This document shows positions 1 to 11,974 of a stretch of 64,000 nucleotides of DNA, in pieces (the stretch's first letter is position 1; each line of letters begins with the position of its first letter). The stretch lies in assembly GCF_036898095.1 (NCBI RefSeq), contig NC_090768.1:44017174-44081173 (forward strand). Direction: 5' to 3'. The notes under the pieces were generated by a model, which saw nothing but the letters and a program-made list of their open reading frames with translations, made no database searches and had not been told where the DNA came from. The DNA is from Palaemon carinicauda. Its lineage: Eukaryota; Arthropoda; Malacostraca; Decapoda; Palaemonidae. The position numbers and the translations under genes were made by a program.

Positions 1-56
1 GCCATGGGACAGGACAATGCCTTAGTGACTGACCATCTTCCCTATATAATGAAGAG

Positions 57-60
<4 letters not shown>

Positions 61-111
<51 letters not shown>
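61..111. repeat. (TC)n microsatellite
   Basis: Uninterrupted TC dinucleotide run. The flanks to about 650 are AT-rich with no recognisable gene. Confidence 0.95.
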
Positions 112-112
<1 letters not shown>

Positions 113-669
113 TGAGATATTCTTTAAAAATTTGTGTTCTAATTTATGAGGAAATTATTTTGAATAGGAAAAAAAATTTATCGATTTGAAAATGTGTTAT
201 ACAAAGTTGAAAAAACAATTTTGACTTTAAATATGAATATATTTGTTTAGTAATCTATGAATAAAAATATTTGTTTATGAAATTCGTGTGTTCATAATCT
301 TCCATCTATAAAGACCTTCAAAATATCACTGGGTATATTAAATGTTATTAAATATCCCAAGCGAGTTTATAAAATACTATTGTGTAATAGTCTTATTTTT
401 AATCGAATACGGATTGTAGTATTTTGGAAAAACAAAAGAGGTTTTTTTAAGCTATTAAAAAAAACCCAAATCAGGTTACCAAGGGTGTTAGTCAGCTGGA
501 AGCACAAGCAAGGCTAACCACAGGAGGCACCCACATCCTTATCCCATAATGCACATACGCACGTACATACTCGAATGATTGTGAGATTTTTTTTTTCTTC
601 AGTGTAGCCTCATATAGCCTAATGTAGCATTCAGTTTAAGTTGAAGTTTTTCTGTTTATTAATATGCAT

Positions 670-711
670 TTAGGGGCTATCTCCCCTATATAAGAAAGAG
701 CAAGTGTCTGG

Positions 712-746
<35 letters not shown>

Positions 747-812
747 TATATATGTATATATAAATATCTAAATATTTAGCCGTCATATTTTGACCGGTTG
801 CGTACACTAAAA
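670..812. repeat. TA-cored dispersed repeat, copy 1
   Basis: A (TA)n core is bracketed by a left flank reading AGAGCAAGTGTCTGG and a right flank containing TTTAGCCGTCA and TTGCGTACAC. The same flanks recur around TA tracts near 14.4-14.7 kb, 19.1-19.7 kb and, in part, 23.3-23.5 kb. This (TA)n is therefore part of a dispersed element, not a stand-alone microsatellite. No coding capacity. Confidence 0.6.
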
Positions 813-908
813 TTATATAATAAAGGATTATATATTCCGTGAAGGATCATTTAAAGTCATTGAGAATGAATAATTGTTGTTATTTCCCAATGAACTGGAT
901 ATAATTTA

Positions 909-1210
909 AAGGTTTAAAGGGTGATCATGAATGGCAGAGACAAGGGACAGTGATAATCTCCTAGGGACTGACCATATATACATATGATCAGCGCCCAAGC
1001 CCTATCTTCATTAAGGTAGGACCAGGGAGGGCCAGGCAATGGCTGCTAGAAACTCAGCTGGTGGATCTATAAGGTGCCCCAAAACGCCCCAATCCTAGCT
1101 CACAAGAATTGTGAGGTTGCAGGCGCTACAATAAACTTTCGAGCTAGAGGGCTCGAACTCCCGTCCAATTGATTGCTTGGCATGGACGTTTCCAGTAATG
1201 TACCGTAACT
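909..1210 (-). repeat. tRNA-derived SINE, family 1
   Basis: Read on the minus strand, the element has a tRNA-like head with a B-box-like motif close to GGTTCGAGTCC, then a body containing GTTGCAACCTCAC-like, CCATTGCCTGGC and GCGCTGATCA-like blocks, and ends with CATTCATGA..CCTTTAAACC. The same body recurs at 4.95, 11.98, 28.65, 29.16, 32.0 and 48.0 kb. The call rests on the box-B match and on recurrence; the family name is not known to me. Confidence 0.65.
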
Positions 1211-1480
1211 TTGATGTATTTTGTCAATATTTAAAGACGATAAAAGTTAAAGACATTAATTGTTGACCCACTAAAATGGATCAATTTCAGAGAGAGTAAA
1301 AAAGATCACGATCCAATATACATTTTGGGGTTGTCTGGAGAACGGTTTTGATGGTTGGGGGTAGATGGGGATTTCATGCATATTGGAACTGCATTCGGAA
1401 CAGTGGCCAGGAGGGGTGGATGACTCTGGGACCCCTTAGACCTTAGTCAAGGTACGAAGTATTGAGACTTACTTATATTT

Positions 1481-1590
1481 TTATTACTGGCTAAGGTACA
1501 ACCCTAGTTGGAAAAGCAGGATGCTATTAGCCCAAGGATTCTAACAGGGAAATATAGTCAGGTGAGGAAAGGAAATAAGGAAATAAAGTA

Positions 1591-1661
<71 letters not shown>

Positions 1662-1736
1662 GCTAAGCTACAACCCTAATTTGAAAATTAAGATGTTATG
1701 AGGCCAAGGGTTATAACGGAAATATAGCCAAGATTA

Positions 1737-1796
<60 letters not shown>

Positions 1797-1894
1797 GCTA
1801 AGCTACAACCCTAATTGGAAAAGCAGGATGCTATGAGGCCAAGGGTTTTAACATGCTAATATCCAAGTGAGGAAAAGAAAGAAGGAAATAAACT

Positions 1895-1943
<49 letters not shown>

Positions 1944-2078
1944 AAGTTAGGCTATAACCCCAGTTGGAAAAGCAAGATGCTATAAGCCCAAGGGATCCAA
2001 CATGGAAATTTAGTCAATCGAGGAAAGAAAATAAGGAACTAAATAAACTCTTTATGAAGCAAGTGAATCTTTATAACA
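1481..2078 (+). repeat. four tandem copies of an ATT-linked dispersed repeat
   Basis: Four units of an 80-130 bp sequence (core TACAACCCTAGTTGGAAAAG, then ATGCTAT..GCCCAAGG and GGAAAGGAAATAAGGAAA-like text) alternate with three (ATT)n tracts at 1590-1661, 1734-1796 and 1897-1940. Single or longer copies of this family occur at 5.4, 6.8, 12.6, 19.9, 23.5, 30.1, 35.85, 36.4 and 55.9 kb, usually joined to an (ATT)n tract at the same end. That is typical of a short retroposon whose tail is a microsatellite. Confidence 0.7.
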
Positions 2079-2084
2079 ATGCCG

Positions 2085-2525
2085 ATTTAGAAAAAAAAAC
2101 ACATCTTTTTCTTTGTATGCATCTTTTCCCACTTCTATGTGGGGTCAATGTTTCTGGCCAACGTTCTCCATCTACCTCTGTCCCACACTTCATCACCGGT
2201 TAATCCCTTTGATCGAAGGTCATCCTTGATACAGTCCATCCCTTTCGTTTTGGTCTCCCTCTCCTTCTCGTTCCCTGTACCTCCATTTCCATCACTCTCC
2301 TCCCAATATACTGTTCATATCTTCCCATGACATGACCATACCACCTCTTTCTTGGATCTATTTTCTTGGATCTTATCTGATAGTTCTCTAACTCCTGTGG
2401 TACCCCTAATTACCTCATTCCGTATCTTATCTCTTCTTGTCACCCCCACACATCCATCTCAACATTCTCATCTCTGCCACATCCAGTTTCTTCTCTTCTG
2501 TCTTCTTTATTGCCAATATGTCCAG
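2085..2525 (-). mobile_element. 3' end of a non-LTR (LINE) retrotransposon, decayed
   Basis: Minus-strand translation in shifting frames gives fragments typical of the C-terminal part of RTE/jockey-like reverse transcriptases: a 'MLRWMCG' block, a 'WYGHVMGR'-like block, a 'TRRRGRPK' block and a terminal 'DRGRWR'-like block. The frame is broken several times. It ends in a tail close to GTGGGAAAAGATGCA. A similar tail recurs at 26.8 kb in the opposite orientation. A dead 5'-truncated copy. Confidence 0.6.
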
Positions 2526-2854
2526 TGAAGATTGTTAGAAAAAAAGCATATATACTAGATTATTAACATTTTACTAAGGGAAACAATGAATTGGCATAAT
2601 AAATATATTTTAACAGCTCTAATCTCCAATTTCAACCCTTTTTAGCTTTATTGATACATCCAATATTCACAAAGTTGAGTTAATTTGTGTTACTTTCAAT
2701 TTAGTGTGGAATACTATTACCCACCTTTCTTCACATGGGATTATCGATTATAGTCACGAGAAATTGCGAATGAGATTGTTGGCTGATATCCGTGATTAAT
2801 TGCATTGGTTATGCTTGACAGAGTTTGCGTAATAAACGACAGAGAAAAAAAATG

Positions 2855-4613
2855 CTTTTGAAGGGACTGTCTTTGTGTATTTTAACTTTGCGTAGGTATA
2901 CATTTGACTGTCTTTGTGTACTGCAACTTTGCGTTGGTATACGGTTGAAAGGAGTGTCTCTGTGTACTATAAACTTTGCTTAGGTATACGTTTGAAAGGA
3001 GTGTCTCTGTGTACTATAAACTTTGCTTAGGTATACGTTTGAAAGGAGTGTCTCTGTGTACTATAAACTTTGCCTAGGTATACGTTTGAATGGAGTGTCT
3101 CTGTGTACTATAAACTTTGCCTAGGTATACGTTTGAAAGGACTGCCTTTGTGTACTAAAACTGCGTAGGTATACGTTTGAAAGGAGTGTCTCTGTGTACT
3201 ATAAACTTTGCCTAGGTATACGTTTGAAAGGAGTGTCTCTGTGTACTATAAACTTTGCCTAGGTATACGTTTGAAAGGAGTGTCTCTGTGTACTATAAAC
3301 TTTGCCTAGGTATACGTTTGAAAGGAGTGTCTCTGTGTACTATAAACTTTGCCTAGGTATACGTTTGAAAGGACTCTCTTTGTGTACTAAAACTGCGTAG
3401 GTATACATTTGAAAGGACTGTCTTTGTGTACTAAAACTGCCTAGGTATACGTTTGAAAGGAGTGTCTCTGTGTACTATAAACTTTGCCTAGGTATACGTT
3501 TGAAAGGAGTGTCTCTGTGTACTATAAACTTTGCCTAGGTATACGTTTGAAAGGACTGTCTTTGTGTACTAAAACTGCCTAGGTATACGTTTGAAAGGAG
3601 TGTCTCTGTGTACTATAAACTTTGCCTAGGTATACGTTTGAAAGGAGTGTCTCTGTGTACTATAAACTTTGCCTAGGTATACGTTTGAAAGGACTCTCTT
3701 TGTGTACTAAAACTGCGTAGGTATACATTTGAAAGGACTGTCTTTGTGTACTAAAACTGCCTAGGTATACGTTTGAAAGGAGTGTCTCTGTGTACTATAA
3801 ACTTTGCCTAGGTATACGTTTGAAAGGAGTGTCTCTGTGTACTATAAACTTTGCCTAGGTATACGTTTGAAAGGACTGTCTTTGTGTACTAAAACTGCCT
3901 AGGTATACGTTTGAAAGGAGTGTCTCTGTGTACTATAAACTTTGCCTAGGTATACGTTTGAAAGGAGTGTCTCTGTGTACTATAAACTTTGCCTAGGTAT
4001 ACGTTTGAAAGGACTGTCTTTGTGTACTAAAACTGCCTAGGTATACGTTTGAAAGGAGTGTCTCTGTGTACTATAAACTTTGCCTAGGTATACGTTTGAA
4101 AGGAGTGTCTCTGTGTACTATAAACTTTGCCTAGGTATACGTTTGAAAGGACTGTCTTTGTGTACTAAAACTGCCTAGGTATACGTTTGAAAGGACTGTC
4201 TTTGTGTACTAAAACTGCGTAGGTATACATTTGAAAGGACTGTCTTTGTGTACTAAAACTGCCTAGGTATACGTTTGAAAGGAGTGTCTCTGTGTACTAT
4301 AAACTTTGCCTAGGTATACGTTTGAAAGGAGTGTCTCTGTGTACTATAAACTTTGCCTAGGTATACGTTTGAAAGGACTGTCTTTGTGTACTAAAACTGC
4401 GTAGGTAAACATTTGAAAGGACTGTCTTTGTGTACTAAAACTGCCTAGGTATACGTTTGAAAGGAGTGTCTCTGTGTACTATAAACTTTGCCTAGGTATA
4501 CGTTTGAAAGGACTGTCTTTGTGTACTAAAACTGCGTAGGTATACGTTTGAAAGGACTGTCTTTGTGTACTAAAACTGCGTAGGTATACGTTTGAAAGGA
4601 CTGTCTTTGTGTA
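2855..4613. repeat. minisatellite of 47-bp and 44-bp units
   Basis: About 38 head-to-tail units share TTTGAAAGGA..TGTC and TAGGTATACG. Two variants are interleaved: a 47-bp form with CTATAAACTTTGCC and a 44-bp form with CTAAAACTGCC. Much of the array follows a 47-47-44 pattern, giving a higher-order period near 138 bp. The left edge holds more divergent units, as expected at an array margin. No ORF of note. Confidence 0.95.
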
Positions 4614-4651
4614 CTATATATGCATTATACTTCCATATGTATGCATGTTTC

Positions 4652-4657
4652 TGTGTC

Positions 4658-4690
<33 letters not shown>

Positions 4691-4752
4691 GTATATATAT
4701 ATATATATATATATGTATACATATATATATATATATATATAATATATGGATT
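4652..4752. repeat. (TA)n/(TATG)n microsatellite
   Basis: TA dinucleotide tract interrupted by TATG tetranucleotides. Open frames here are low-complexity Tyr/Ile strings. Confidence 0.9.
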
Positions 4753-4885
4753 CACAATATATCTATATGGATTATCCAAAACGTAACAGAACTACAATAC
4801 TTCCTAATAAATAATTCATAGTTAATTTGCCTTGGTTTTATATCGCATCCAATTGTTCAATATTTTTCTTCATATTAGTATCATA

Positions 4886-4887
<2 letters not shown>

Positions 4888-4930
<43 letters not shown>
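4888..4930. repeat. (TC)n microsatellite
   Basis: Pure TC run immediately upstream of a SINE copy. Confidence 0.95.
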
Positions 4931-4931
<1 letters not shown>

Positions 4932-4947
4932 TCGTAACCTATTAAGT

Positions 4948-5190
4948 ACGTCTCTGTCTGGCAATCTATTGAAATGGAGTTCGAGACCCACTCAATCTCG
5001 ATAGGTTCTAGTAGTGTCTACAACCTCACCATATTTGTGAGTTAGGAATTGAGTCACGAGCAGCCATTGCCTGGCATTCCCTGGTACTATTTGATGTAGT
5101 GGGGCTTAGGCGCTGATCCTATATATGGCCAGTATCTAATCTATTGTCCTGTACCTTGCTTTTGAGTTCATGAGTGACCTTTAAATCTAT
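4948..5190 (+). repeat. tRNA-derived SINE, family 1, diverged copy
   Basis: Plus-strand copy with the B-box-like GAGTTCGAGACCC, CAACCTCACCAT, AGCCATTGCCTGGC and GGCGCTGATC blocks, ending near CATGAGTGACCTTTAAA. Base differences are spread along its length, so it is an old copy. Confidence 0.6.
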
Positions 5191-5423
5191 GAATAGGAAG
5201 GTCTGCCGAAGGAGCTTCCTATCCCTTGCACCTTGACCTCACGCCCATGGCGTTGACCTTTCATGAAATGAATGACAGTTAAAGGTTTAATACCTGCAAG
5301 TAAATAATGTTGACGGCGAAATAAAGCTTGGTTGTCATATAAAGGTTACGGACATTAAATTGTTATTTTTTCGTATTTAATTTTGATTATCAGGTGTTGT
5401 GAAATATATTAGGACTTCTGCTG

Positions 5424-5475
5424 TTATTATTATTATTATTATTACTATTGTTGTTGTTGTTGTTTGCTGATGTTC

Positions 5476-5527
<52 letters not shown>

Positions 5528-5800
5528 TTGCTAAGCTACAACCCTAGTTGGAAAAGCAGGATGCTATAAGGCCAAGGGTTCCAACAGGGAAAAATAGCCA
5601 GGTGAGGAAAGGAAATAAAGAAATAAATAATTAAACTACAAGAGAAATAATGAACAATTGAAATAAAATATTTTAAGAACAGTAACAACATTAAAATAAA
5701 TATTTCATATATAAACTATAAAACCTTAAAAAAAAAAATCAATAGGAAGAGAAATAAGATAGAATAGCGTGCCCGGGTGTACCCTCAATTGTTACTAAAT
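5424..5800 (+). repeat. ATT-linked dispersed repeat, long copy
   Basis: An (ATT)n tract to about 5526 is followed by the repeat core (GCTACAACCCTAGTTGGAAA) and a longer downstream body (AACTACAAGAGAAATAATGA.., AAGATAGAATAGCGTGCCCG). It is the longest plus-oriented copy in the window and shows that the other copies are truncated. Confidence 0.75.
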
Positions 5801-6175
5801 CACTCAAAAAGTAGATAGCATGTTTATAATGTGAAATTATTTTCATTTTTATTGTTGTAAGTTATTTTAGATAAATTTCATATCGTAAATTTTACAGGAA
5901 TATAAACTTCATCAGTTATCCAAATATATATTTTGACCTTTTCTTTTTTCAGTACCTTGTGGTATATTAATCATAATTTATGGTCCTACTTTTTCTAAAG
6001 AATTCCTCTTATTAGCAATAGAGTTAATGATTCATACGTGCATACACATTTATGTATACATAATGTGCGTATGTATATATATATATATATATATATGCAT
6101 ATGTGTATATGTAGATACACATATACATTTATGTTCATATATATAGATACATAGTACATTTTATATATGCACCTG

Positions 6176-6218
<43 letters not shown>

Positions 6219-6240
6219 AGGCTATATGTATGTATATATA

Positions 6241-6281
<41 letters not shown>

Positions 6282-6590
6282 GTGTAAAAACAATTCAAGC
6301 TTATTTGCATGATCTCGTTTAATATTTGTAAAATATTGATTGCTTACAAATACTTACATCTTTGTGTCAATGCTTCTCCTATAACAATCCCTCCACAACA
6401 CCTTATTCAGAAGTCCAAACAAAGCTCTAGCTAATAATGGACCCAAGAAAGAAGTAATGTCAGTCATGCAAGGTGTTTAAGTCATTTTGGCTAAAGCTTT
6501 CGAGATCTGTCAACAACTTTTCTTATTAGCTTCAAAGGTAAACATTTACGAGAGTCTACTACGTTATTAGCAGTAACAAGTCGCAATGTG
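5801..6590. other. AT-rich non-coding stretch with TA/GT microsatellites
   Basis: AT-rich sequence with TA runs at about 6076-6096, 6176-6196 and 6248-6282 and a GT run at 6196-6218. I see no exon or known repeat in the remainder. Confidence 0.7.
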
Positions 6591-6593
6591 CAA

Positions 6594-6596
<3 letters not shown>

Positions 6597-6645
<49 letters not shown>

Positions 6646-6673
6646 GTTGTTATTATTATTACTATCATTATTA

Positions 6674-6763
<90 letters not shown>

Positions 6764-6781
6764 GTGTGTATTTCCCAAGTA

Positions 6782-6846
<65 letters not shown>

Positions 6847-6965
6847 GTTGAGCTACAACCCTAATTGGAAAAGCAGGATGCTAAAAGCCCAAGGGTTCCG
6901 ACAGGGAAAATAACCCACTGGTTAAGGAAATATGGAAATAAATAAATTGCAAGAGAAGTAATAAA
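6597..6965 (+). repeat. alternating (TC)n/(ATT)n tracts joined to ATT-linked repeat
   Basis: Two TC runs (6597-6641, 6721-6759) alternate with two ATT runs (6649-6720, 6783-6846), followed by a copy of the ATT-linked repeat (core TACAACCCTAATTGGAAAAG). Long open frames here are Leu/Ile/Tyr/Ser homopolymer artefacts. Confidence 0.9.
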
Positions 6966-7207
6966 AGTACCATGTGTATTATCCATGTGAATGTGTATAC
7001 ATGTGCATATATGTAAACATGTAAATACAATGGATATAAGCTACACCAATATTTTATTCTCATGAGTAACATTTCATAATACAGATCCTTCGATGTCAGG
7101 ATGCCAGAAAACTTCAAATCAATCAATCAATCATAATGAGGTACAGATGAATAACACGATGAATAAGGAAATGAGTCGAATGTTTTTAATTAAAAATTTT
7201 TGTTAGA

Positions 7208-7331
7208 TTTCAGTAGATATGAAATTATATGTATTATTTCATTGATATTAACATTCCTTTTTTGTTGCTATTTTCTTATACTTCAGTAGATATGAAATTT
7301 TATGTATTATTTCATTGATATTAACATTGCT
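7208..7331. repeat. direct duplication of about 50 bp
   Basis: The block TTCAGTAGATATGAAATT..TATGTATTATTTCATTGATATTAACATT occurs twice, separated by about 25 bp. Confidence 0.85.
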
Positions 7332-7639
7332 GTATTTTCTTTTTTTGTTGATAGTTTTTTGGAAAGATTTTTTTTTTCAATTATTATGATGTGAATTTTT
7401 CAGATTCATGAAAAATTCCAGCGTTGATGGAAGGGGTCTGTTAAGTATTAATTACTATATTTATAATTCATATGCACCCCATGACTGTATTTACACATTA
7501 AAGGTTATTTTAAATTAAATTGATATTAAAACATCGAAAACCGAGGATATTAAGAAAAATTCATATAATGGTATCGTAACAAATTGAGTTTACTTTAGAT
7601 AAAACTTCGAAAAAGATACAAGTATATTAAAAATATCAT

Positions 7640-8010
7640 ATTTTTTATGATAATTGTATACTAAATCTGTCTACGTGACTTAAATCACCACGTAAATTAG
7701 ATAAGAACCTACATTTCAAAATAAAATTTCGATCAGATCTCAAAAAATAAGAGAGGATATAAAAAAACCTTTATTTTTATGATCATTGCATATTAAATTT
7801 GTCTACATGACACACTGCGAGACTTAAATCTTCACGCAAATGACATAAGAACCCACATTTCTAAATAAAATCTCGACCAAATCTCAAAAAATAAGGGAGG
7901 ATATAAAGAAATAAATCTTTATTTTTATGATAATTGCATATTAAATATGTCTACGTCACTTAAATCATAACGCAAATTACATAAGAATCCACATTTCAAA
8001 TAAAGATATC
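7640..8010. repeat. tandem repeat of about 140 bp, nearly three copies
   Basis: Repeated landmarks are TTTATTTTTATGAT..ATTGCATATTAAAT, GTCTACRTGAC/CAC, CACGCAAATTACATAAGAA and CTCAAAAAATAAG.GAGGATATA. The copies have diverged by scattered substitutions and one insertion. Non-coding and AT-rich. Confidence 0.8.
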
Positions 8011-8285
8011 GAACTGATCATCACGTGATATTCTCTCGTTCAAAGTAAATTCATTGTTTTTCATTTAATATTCGCTTACGAGCTAGCAAGTCAAGAGCCC
8101 GTGTCTTGCATAAGGCAAGGCAATCTTGAAGCAAGCATACTTCACAGGAAAATAAGAATATTAAGGATTAAAAGCACCAAACAGAGTGTTGCATGTAAAA
8201 CTTACCGGGTCGGAGACAGGCTTTAGTAATCCAAGCGCAACACCTTCACAGAACACACTGAGACGCAAGAATGGTTTCCGCCATC

Positions 8286-8287
<2 letters not shown>

Positions 8288-8331
<44 letters not shown>

Positions 8332-8515
8332 TGCTGCTACCCAAGTACCCAGGGCATACCCCCTTCCCTAGCCATTTCTCGTTAATGCCCCATTTGAGCA
8401 AGTAACTTTTTGAATTATTTTTTTTTTTGCCGAATTTCGTGCAAGGTTACACAGGACAATGATATTTAAGCTGAGTAACTTGCTGGACTTGTTTTGTGGT
8501 CTGAGATATTTCGTG

Positions 8516-8572
<57 letters not shown>

Positions 8573-8672
8573 TGCAAGTAGTTTTATCATACAACTTTTG
8601 TGTTATTCATTTGGAGTTGATAAGAATGAATAATATTAGGTTATTGAGTTGCTGCAACAATTTTTATGACAA

Positions 8673-8725
<53 letters not shown>

Positions 8726-8838
8726 GATTTACTCATTATTATTTTGTTTTATATTCTTTTTGAGTAAATATGAAGGAAAAATATGATGTTATTAAGTTTA
8801 TGCAACAACTTTTATAATAAACTTGCTGATAACTAACA

Positions 8839-8902
<64 letters not shown>

Positions 8903-8936
8903 TTAATTTTGGATTAGATAGAGAAAAAATGTCAGG

Positions 8937-8977
<41 letters not shown>
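8288..8977. repeat. cluster of five (TC)n microsatellites
   Basis: TC runs at about 8288-8329, 8520-8567, 8672-8722, 8841-8902 and 8940-8977 are separated by AT-rich spacers of 40-190 bp. Two spacers share TTATTGAGTTGCTGCAACAA- or TTATTAAGTTTATGCAACAA-like text, so the cluster probably arose by duplication of a TC-plus-spacer unit. Confidence 0.85.
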
Positions 8978-8979
<2 letters not shown>

Positions 8980-9177
8980 AAACAACGTTCGTTAAACTTA
9001 CTCTTGAGGACACTATAAATCTACGGGAATTTATCTCCACAGTTGGATCAAAATGCTATCTGAAATAGTTTATGTTAAGTGGTTACACCTATTTAGAAGA
9101 TATTTGCAAATAAAACCATGCAAATTAATGCTAATTTGTTCTTTCATATAGTCATTGTTTACAGAAAAAACTAATCT

Positions 9178-9179
<2 letters not shown>

Positions 9180-9239
<60 letters not shown>

Positions 9240-9312
9240 GGTATAATAATAATAATAATCATTATTATTATTATTATTAATATTATTATTATTATTATTG
9301 TTATTATTATTA
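9180..9312. repeat. (ATT)n/(ATA)n microsatellite
   Basis: Imperfect trinucleotide tract. The antisense open frame is a poly-Ile artefact. Confidence 0.9.
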
Positions 9313-9669
9313 CAATATATTTTGACTCCGTGAAATTAAGATAAATAATGGACGATTGTGTGGATAAATAGTCATGTTTAAAAACTATTAACCCAAATAG
9401 ATATATAGATAGAAGATACATAAAAAGTAGATAGATATATGAAGAAAAAAAATTCCTAAGAGAATGCAATGCTTCAGTTGAGATAAATGAAATCTACTGA
9501 CCTTATAATAACTATGTTTACGTGTACAGAACCTGAACAGGGCGGGTCTAAGCAAAGCAATAAGGCGTTAAAATGGTCAATATTACCCAAGGGTCGTGTC
9601 CTTTAAGATGTCTGGTACCATTTCCCCACCCATAACGTTTGAAGGTTAAAGGGCCTCTAGCCTTGGAAT

Positions 9670-9703
<34 letters not shown>

Positions 9704-9754
9704 CTATATTTATATATATACAGGTATATATATATATATATATAGAGAGGAGAG

Positions 9755-9793
<39 letters not shown>
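9670..9793. repeat. (TA)n followed by (GA)n
   Basis: TA tracts to about 9744, then a GA run to 9793. Confidence 0.9.
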
Positions 9794-9798
<5 letters not shown>

Positions 9799-9814
9799 TA
9801 ATTTTTTTCTTCCG

Positions 9815-10735
9815 TATCTAAGATCTGTGTCTTAATTCATGAAGGAAAGCAAGATCTGTGGCTTATATCATTAAGCAAATTAAGGTCTATGTCTTATTTC
9901 ATTCATAAAATCAAGATTTGTATCTTATTTCATCAAGGAAAACAAGATCTTTATCTTACTTCATCAAGAAAATCGAGATCTGTATCTTGTTTCACTCAGG
10001 AAATCAAGGTCTGTATCTTATTTCATCAAGGAAAACAAGATTTATATCTTACTTCATCAAGAAAATCGAGATCTGAATCTTGTTTCACTCAGGAAATCAA
10101 GATCTGTATCTTATTTCCTCAAGGAAAATAAGATTTATATCTTATTTCTTCAAGGAAGCCAAGATTTATATCTTATTTCATCAAGGAAATCTAGATCTAT
10201 ATCTTATTTCATAAAGGAAATCAAGATTGTTTCTTATTTCATCAGGGAAAATAAGATTTATATCTTATTTCATCAAGGAAATCAAGATCTGTATCTTATT
10301 TCATCAAGGCAAATAAGATTTATATCATATTTCATTAAGGAAATCAAGATCTGTATCTTATTTCATCAAAGAAATCAAGATCTGTATCTTATTTCATCAA
10401 GAAAATCAAGATCTGTATCTTATTTCATCAAGGAAAATAAGATTTATATCATATTTCATTAAGGAAATCAAGATCTGTACCTTATTTCATCAAGGAAAAT
10501 AAGATATATCTTATTTCATCAAGGAAATCTAGATCTGTATCTTATTTCATCAAGAAAATCAAGATCTGTATCTTATTTCATCAAGAAAATCAAGGTCTGT
10601 ATCTTATTTCATCAAGGAAATCAAGATCTGTATCTTATTACATCAAGGAAAACTAGATATGTCATATTTTATCAAGGAAACCAAGATTCATACCTTAATT
10701 CATTTAAGAAACCAAGATCTTTATTTTCCATCTAG
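9815..10735. repeat. 31-bp minisatellite, about 30 units
   Basis: The unit has the form CAAGATCTGTATCTTATTTC plus ATCAAGGAAAT (31 bp, with some 30-bp units). Internal near-palindromy (AAGAT..ATCTT) gives each unit hairpin potential. Variation is by single substitutions. It contains an 80-codon open frame that is an artefact of the repeat. Confidence 0.93.
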
Positions 10736-10744
10736 GAAATAAAG

Positions 10745-10749
<5 letters not shown>

Positions 10750-10832
<83 letters not shown>
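10750..10832. repeat. compound (TC)n(TA)n(GT)n microsatellite
   Basis: Three successive dinucleotide runs. From here to about 11390 the sequence is AT-rich with several homopolymers (poly-G, poly-A, poly-C and poly-T tracts) and no gene signal. Confidence 0.9.
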
Positions 10833-11392
10833 TTGTGTTTGCATTTGTTTGCGTGGGTGAGTACACAGTATTGCAACCCATTTTTACTCTGGAGGGGGGG
10901 GGAAGGGGTTAATGCAATTAATGCACACCATACGGTCTTTAGTAGCTATTACAAAAAGATCTTCGCACCGTCCCACTAAAAAAAAAAAAATTCCCACTTC
11001 TTTTCATTCATCTCTTTACAGCATCTTTTTTTTTCTTTTTACTACAAAGATTTACTTTTGAAATTACCCCAAGTTTTGCCCTTACTTTGAATGGCATCCC
11101 CAACACCAGCGCCGGGCTGTATACTCAATATTCTGTAATTCTGCTCCAGTCAAAAGTTTGAACCCCCCCCCCTCCTTTTTTTTTTTTATTATATTCAACA
11201 TTGGCTCTTCATTCCCGCAATCCAAAATCCTCATCGTCATTCTTTTCCCAATGTAGTTCCTTCTTCATTTTTTATTATATTTAACTTTGCACTTCACTTC
11301 CGCATTCAAGAATTCTCTAGTTCATTCTTTTCCCAGAGTGTAGTTCATTCTCCTTACCACGTTCTTTCATTTACGTTCTGTACAATGCTCCA

Positions 11393-11506
11393 GTACCTAG
11401 CGCTTTCGTGCATTTTAATACACTTCAGAGTACAATTAAAAGTCTTTTAATTGTATCCTGGAAAAGTGTATTAAAATGCACGAAAGCACTAGGTACTGGA
11501 GCATTT
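11393..11506. repeat. near-perfect palindrome (foldback element)
   Basis: Two arms of about 57 bp are inverted copies of each other: the left arm starts AATGCTCCAGTACCTAG and the right arm ends CTAGGTACTGGAGCATT. The centre is AATTAAAAGTCTTTTAATT, so almost no loop is left. Arms differ at only a few positions. This is a foldback MITE-like structure or a recent inverted duplication. Confidence 0.9.
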
Positions 11507-11637
11507 TATTATTTCCTACTGACTTTTGATGTATATCAAGTCACATGATGATTGTGATAGTAAGCATTTACGTTCAATTACCTATAGGAATCATCCAGTT
11601 TTTCCTCATCCGTACCAACAGTCATATCTCCACCTTC

Positions 11638-11834
11638 CTATACTCAGTTTTTTTTAACGAGGCACATTTGTACAAACTCGCAGGGGTGCCCTTTTAACTC
11701 CGATAAGTTTCCCACTAGCTGATTGGTTAGATTTATTTTGTCCAACCAATCAGCTAGTAGGGAACTTTTCCGAGCTAAAAGGGAACCCCTGCGAGTCGGT
11801 ACAAATGCGCCTCATTAATAAAGATTGAGTATAG
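11638..11834. repeat. foldback MITE with about 90-bp arms
   Basis: The left arm runs from TATACTCAG through GCACATTTGTAC, ACTCGCAGGGGTGCCC and CTAGCTGATTGGTTAGA; the right arm is its inverse (CCAACCAATCAGCTAGTAGG .. GGAACCCCTGCGAGT .. GTACAAATGCGCC .. TTGAGTATA). The loop is only about 15 bp. Arms differ by scattered substitutions, so it is older than the 11.4-kb palindrome. No coding capacity. Confidence 0.88.
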
Positions 11835-11974
11835 TTATTATTTACCCTCATATCTTGATCATTGCTAAATTATTTTTTTTTTTATTTTCTACTTTAAACA
11901 CTGTTTCAAATTAAGATTATATCATCTGCAAACATCATTTACCTCACCTGCTTCTACTGTCCTTCCTTTGAGTT

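Noticed and set aside
2855..4613. CRISPR-like array (also 9.8-10.7 kb and 29.5 kb)
   Set aside because: Units are contiguous without unique spacers, and the DNA is clearly eukaryotic.
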